A stretch of DNA of 5,796 bases from Nitrospira sp. UBA6909 (GTDB lineage Bacteria; Nitrospirota; Nitrospiria; Nitrospirales; Nitrospiraceae): assembly GCA_002451055.1 (NCBI GenBank), contig DKBD01000048.1, positions 1,035 to 6,830 of the forward strand. Direction: 5' to 3'. The notes under the pieces were generated by a model. The model was given only the letters and a program-made list of their open reading frames with translations, ran no database searches and was not told the DNA's origin. How positions within the stretch are numbered: position 1 is the first letter of the stretch; each line of letters begins with the position of its first letter. Made by a program: the position numbers and the translations under genes. This document shows positions 3,314 to 5,796 of this stretch, piece by piece.

Positions 3314-5168
3314 GTAATTCCTCCAGCACGCCACGGCGGATCAAGGCGATTGCCTTCGAGGCGCTGTCGGCGAGTCCTGGATGGGTGGCACGCAGGGTAT
3401 GGATTTGCGACAAGAATTCCAAGGTCCTCGCAAGCAGCCGGTAGATGTCTCCTTCCGCCATCGTGGTCAGACGGCACAGTCCGATCCATGTGAGATTCGG
3501 GTCGGCGATCCAGCGTTCGGCCAAAGCCGCGACGTCCGCTCTGAGGAGCGGAGGATCTTCGTAGGGGGACAGACTCTCCGCCAGTTTCCGCACCTGGCCC
3601 AAGAGGGAGCTTAATCCGGTGCTGATGCGGGGGAATGCGCCGGGACGATCGTCGTCATGCGCAATGCTGGCCATGATGCCGGTCAGGAGAGCGGGATCCG
3701 CGCCGGTAAAGGCTTCTGCCCTGATCAATTCGGTAATCAGCAGCGAATGGTCGATGCGAATCAGTCTTGCCCATTCCCCATCTTCCGTCAGTTGTGAGGA
3801 CGGCGACAGATACCCGAATTTCTGTAACACCTCGACGCGTTCCTGGAATCGGTGCCACAGGCTGGCCCGCAGCGCCTGGATGGATTTGATGTGACGGTGT
3901 TGCTCCTGGCGGAGGCGGTGCGCGATCGTAAAGTCCTTCTGGCAGGCCGGGCGAGAGGGGCAGGTCGGGCAAGGAAAATCCCCCATGGATTGGACGATCG
4001 CATCCGAAAGCGGTTCCGAGTCTTTGGGCACCAAGATGGGAAGGATCGGCAGCCGGGTCGGGAGTTCCGTCAACTGATAGCAGAGTTCGTCGAACGCCGC
4101 CGCCGAGCACCAGGGAAAGGCGGACGTTTCTTCGCAGTCGAACACCCGGTCGAAGATGTCGGCGACGGTGGTCGCAGGGCATTCCGTCACGGCACCGTCC
4201 GGCCGCAGGACGGAGATCATCGGATTCTTTTGGCCCTTGCTGCGGTACTGGCGGAGCACGATCCCACGCCCTCGGGTGAGCCCGACGACACGGCCAGGCG
4301 TCATGAAATGGAAGCGTGCGGACAGCTCCGGTGATTCTTGGCGGTGGACTTGGTGGCGCTGCGGCCGTTGACGACGGACTTGGTCGAATGTCTGCCATTG
4401 GGTGATCCAATCGGTGCAGACACGGGGACCGAATGGTTCCATTTGAACATGCAGCGTATCCAGTTTTCGTTCCAATGACTCCGCCCGCCGGTTGAGTTGG
4501 AATTGCGCGAAGCTCTTGGCCAGGATCCCCTGGATCTGCTCGTGAGGGTGGGCTTTCAACAGGTTGAGCACCATGGCGTAGCTGATGGCGAATTGGCTGT
4601 CGATGGATTCCGGGTGGCCCGTGAGGCCTTTCGTCAGGACGCCGAGGTCGATATATGGCGAGGGCGTCACGACGGCAAACCCCACCTGATCTTTGCCGCG
4701 GCGGCCGGCGCGTCCTGCGATCTGCTGCACTTCGCCGACGGTGAGATCGGTGAAGTCCCGGGCTTTGCGGATACTGGACTGGGTGATGACCACCGTGCGG
4801 GCCGGAAAGTCCACGCCGGCGGCCAGTGTCGTGGTGGCGAATACGGCGTCGAGACAGCCCTGCCGCATGAGTTCTTCGATGGCGATTTTCCAAGAGGGCA
4901 GGTGACCGGCATGGTGGGCGGCCACCCCAATCCGCTGCACCGTGGGAATGAGCGGATGTTCCGCGACACTGGGGTATTGCGCGATCACCCGTTCAAGCGC
5001 CGCCGCGATTGCGTCTTGACGCGCGGGGGGGAGCACAATATCGGCATGGTCGAAAGACTCCATGGCTTCGTCGCAGGCACGGCGCGACGTAAGAAACACG
5101 ATGGCAGGCGTCAGATGCTTCTGGCGGAGGGAGGCGATGAGGTCAACCGGATGAATCGACGGCGGCAT
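3309..5168 (-). CDS. C-terminal (RecA2 to DSHCT) half of a split Ski2/HelY-like helicase
   Basis: The 619-aa product begins directly at the second motor lobe, only about 20 residues before motif IV (PAIVFLTSRRACDEA, 21-35). HHAGHLPSWK (85-94), motif V TTTLAAGVDFP (112-122) and motif VI QIAGRAGRRGKD (149-160) follow, then a winged-helix segment with SYAMVLNLLK (196-205). Residues 285-340 look like the KOW/SH3-like insertion of Mtr4-type proteins. A CxxCx5C cluster (C400, C403, C409) and a DSHCT-type C-terminal domain end in EGDIYRLLARTLEFLSQI (572-589) and IRRGVLEELP. There is no Walker A or DExH motif: those are on the RecA1 protein encoded downstream. The ATG at 5168 is fixed by an in-frame TGA at 5175-5177, so the lack of RecA1 is not a start-calling error. 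An AAAGGGA stretch lies about 10 nt upstream, inside glgC, which this gene overlaps by 26 bp. The family acts in RNA remodelling and decay; the substrate here is unknown. Confidence 0.93.
   Translation of the reverse strand: MPPSIHPVDLIASLRQKHLTPAIVFLTSRRACDEAMESFDHADIVLPPARQDAIAAALERVIAQYPSVAEHPLIPTVQRIGVAAHHAGHLPSWKIAIEELMRQGCLDAVFATTTLAAGVDFPARTVVITQSSIRKARDFTDLTVGEVQQIAGRAGRRGKDQVGFAVVTPSPYIDLGVLTKGLTGHPESIDSQFAISYAMVLNLLKAHPHEQIQGILAKSFAQFQLNRRAESLERKLDTLHVQMEPFGPRVCTDWITQWQTFDQVRRQRPQRHQVHRQESPELSARFHFMTPGRVVGLTRGRGIVLRQYRSKGQKNPMISVLRPDGAVTECPATTVADIFDRVFDCEETSAFPWCSAAAFDELCYQLTELPTRLPILPILVPKDSEPLSDAIVQSMGDFPCPTCPSRPACQKDFTIAHRLRQEQHRHIKSIQALRASLWHRFQERVEVLQKFGYLSPSSQLTEDGEWARLIRIDHSLLITELIRAEAFTGADPALLTGIMASIAHDDDRPGAFPRISTGLSSLLGQVRKLAESLSPYEDPPLLRADVAALAERWIADPNLTWIGLCRLTTMAEGDIYRLLARTLEFLSQIHTLRATHPGLADSASKAIALIRRGVLEELP
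3320..3324 (-). promoter_or_regulatory. Strong Shine-Dalgarno (GGAGG) at the RecA2/RecA1 junction
   Basis: GGAGG on the minus strand is followed by AATTACC (7 nt) and ATG at 3312. It lies inside the last codons of the RecA2 gene. It is the best ribosome site in the operon, yet it serves only the mini-ORF. It was probably the RecA1 ribosome site before the repeat segment at 3225-3313 arrived. Confidence 0.65.
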
Positions 5169-5796
5169 GCAGTTTCATTCCCTTTGAGATCACGACCAGG
5201 CCCGATTCCGTGACGGTAAATCGCTGGGCATCGGCGTCACGGTTGTAGCCGATTTCGGAGTAGGGGGGGATCGTCACATCCTTGTCGATGATGGCGCGAC
5301 GGACACGGCTATGTTCGCCGATGACGACGTTCCCCATGAGGATCGATTCGCGGACGTCGGCGTGATCCTGAACCCGCACGTTGGGCGACAGCACGCAGTT
5401 GTGTACGCGCGCGCCGGAAATAATACATCCCCCGCACACGATCGAATCGAGCGCGACGCCCATGCGCCCGCCCTGATAGTCTTGAGCAAAGACGAACTTG
5501 GCCGGCGGGAATTGGCCTTGGTACGTGCGAATCGGCCAGTTGGGATCATAGAGGTTGAAGAGGGGATCGACGGCGACCAAATCCATATTGGCTTCCCAGT
5601 AGGCGTCGAGGGTTCCGATGTCGCGCCAGTACTGAACGGCTTTCTTGTTCTCATCGTGAAACTTATAGGCATAGACGCGGCGTTGCTCGATCATCCGCGG
5701 GATGATGTTTTTCCCGAAGTCATGAGCGCCGCTTTCCTGGGCGTCGGCCATCAGGTGTTCGCGAATGGCTTTCGTGCGGAAGAGGTAGATGCCCAT
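5143..5796 (-). CDS. glgC: Glucose-1-phosphate adenylyltransferase, C-terminal 217 residues (runs off the right edge)
   Basis: GlgC makes ADP-glucose and pyrophosphate from ATP and glucose 1-phosphate, the committed step of bacterial glycogen synthesis in the cytoplasm. The visible part begins at an internal Met (MGIYLF, as in the family's SMGIYxF) and corresponds roughly to the second half of E. coli GlgC. Landmarks by window residue are HDFGKNIIP (25-33), YWRDIGTLDAYWEAN (56-70) and WPIRTY (87-92). From about residue 110 a left-handed beta-helix domain with hexapeptide-type repeats follows, carrying the subunit-contact and allosteric region. The catalytic N-terminal nucleotide-binding half lies outside the window, so catalytic residues cannot be checked. 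The TGA at 5143-5145 lies inside the downstream helicase gene (26-bp overlap), so the two are almost certainly co-transcribed and translationally coupled. Identification is firm from motif identity. Confidence 0.96.
   Translation of the reverse strand: MGIYLFRTKAIREHLMADAQESGAHDFGKNIIPRMIEQRRVYAYKFHDENKKAVQYWRDIGTLDAYWEANMDLVAVDPLFNLYDPNWPIRTYQGQFPPAKFVFAQDYQGGRMGVALDSIVCGGCIISGARVHNCVLSPNVRVQDHADVRESILMGNVVIGEHSRVRRAIIDKDVTIPPYSEIGYNRDADAQRFTVTESGLVVISKGMKLHAAVDSSG

Noticed and set aside
3852..4334. Plus-strand frame (about 160 codons)
   Set aside because: Antisense shadow of the RecA2 gene, with no start signal or recognisable fold.
3655..4893. Long minus-strand frame (about 412 codons) inside the RecA2 gene
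   Set aside because: Arg/Pro/His-rich out-of-frame translation on the same strand as a gene with complete helicase motifs, with no ribosome site or family resemblance. A shadow frame of GC-rich DNA.
2159..5168. Explaining the helicase halves as a simple frameshift of one gene
   Set aside because: The half with motifs IV-VI lies upstream of the half with motifs I-III in the direction of transcription, so no single frameshift or stop could rebuild a normally ordered protein.
4497..5213. Plus-strand frame (about 238 codons) antisense to the RecA2 and glgC genes
   Set aside because: It runs across two firmly identified genes on the other strand. Its composition is that of an antisense shadow, with no domain pattern.

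Overview
The window looks like a chromosomal stretch of a moderately GC-rich Gram-negative bacterium. The outer-membrane barrel protein with a terminal Phe, the bacterial-type GlgC and the HelY/Ski2-like helicase fit this. The intergenic palindromic repeat at 1947-2156 resembles ones I remember from Nitrospira genomes, so Nitrospirota is my best guess. That is recollection, not proof.

Layout. At the left edge, on the minus strand, lie the first 83 codons of a probable HEAT-like (DUF1186-like) protein (1-249). It is preceded 56 bp upstream by a complete tRNA-Phe(GAA) gene with encoded CCA (306-381). A mostly non-coding interval follows (382-915). It holds possible divergent promoters and a weakly supported 44-codon leader ORF (642-776), whose frame continues past a TGA almost to the next gene. 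On the plus strand, 916-1950 encodes a secreted outer-membrane beta-barrel. It is 344 aa long, and I read it as omptin-like because the two catalytic pairs of OmpT appear to be kept. A 210-bp nested inverted-repeat element (1947-2156) fills the convergent gap to the next operon, supplies the barrel gene's stop codon, and ends 2 bp from the opposing stop codon.

The right half (2159-5796) is a minus-strand operon read right to left: glgC (3' two-thirds or less of the gene), then the C-terminal half of a Ski2/HelY-like helicase (RecA2, winged-helix/ratchet, KOW-like, DSHCT; 619 aa), then the N-terminal half (RecA1 with Walker A and a DESQ motif II; 354 aa). The helicase is therefore split exactly between its two RecA lobes, and the halves are encoded in reversed order. 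glgC and the RecA2 gene overlap by 26 bp. The RecA2 and RecA1 genes are separated by an 89-bp heptamer-repeat hairpin flanked by 5-bp direct repeats (TCATG). Removing that segment on paper restores a canonical GGAGG-7 nt-ATGA junction. In its present state the junction is bridged by a 30-codon mini-ORF joined by ATGA overlaps at both ends.

How the genes work together: the two helicase proteins must assemble to make one ATPase site, because motifs I-III are on one chain and motifs IV-VI on the other. Translational coupling would help keep them stoichiometric. The link to glycogen synthesis is positional only. The permuted, split helicase with its repeat-invaded junction is the most unusual thing in the window.
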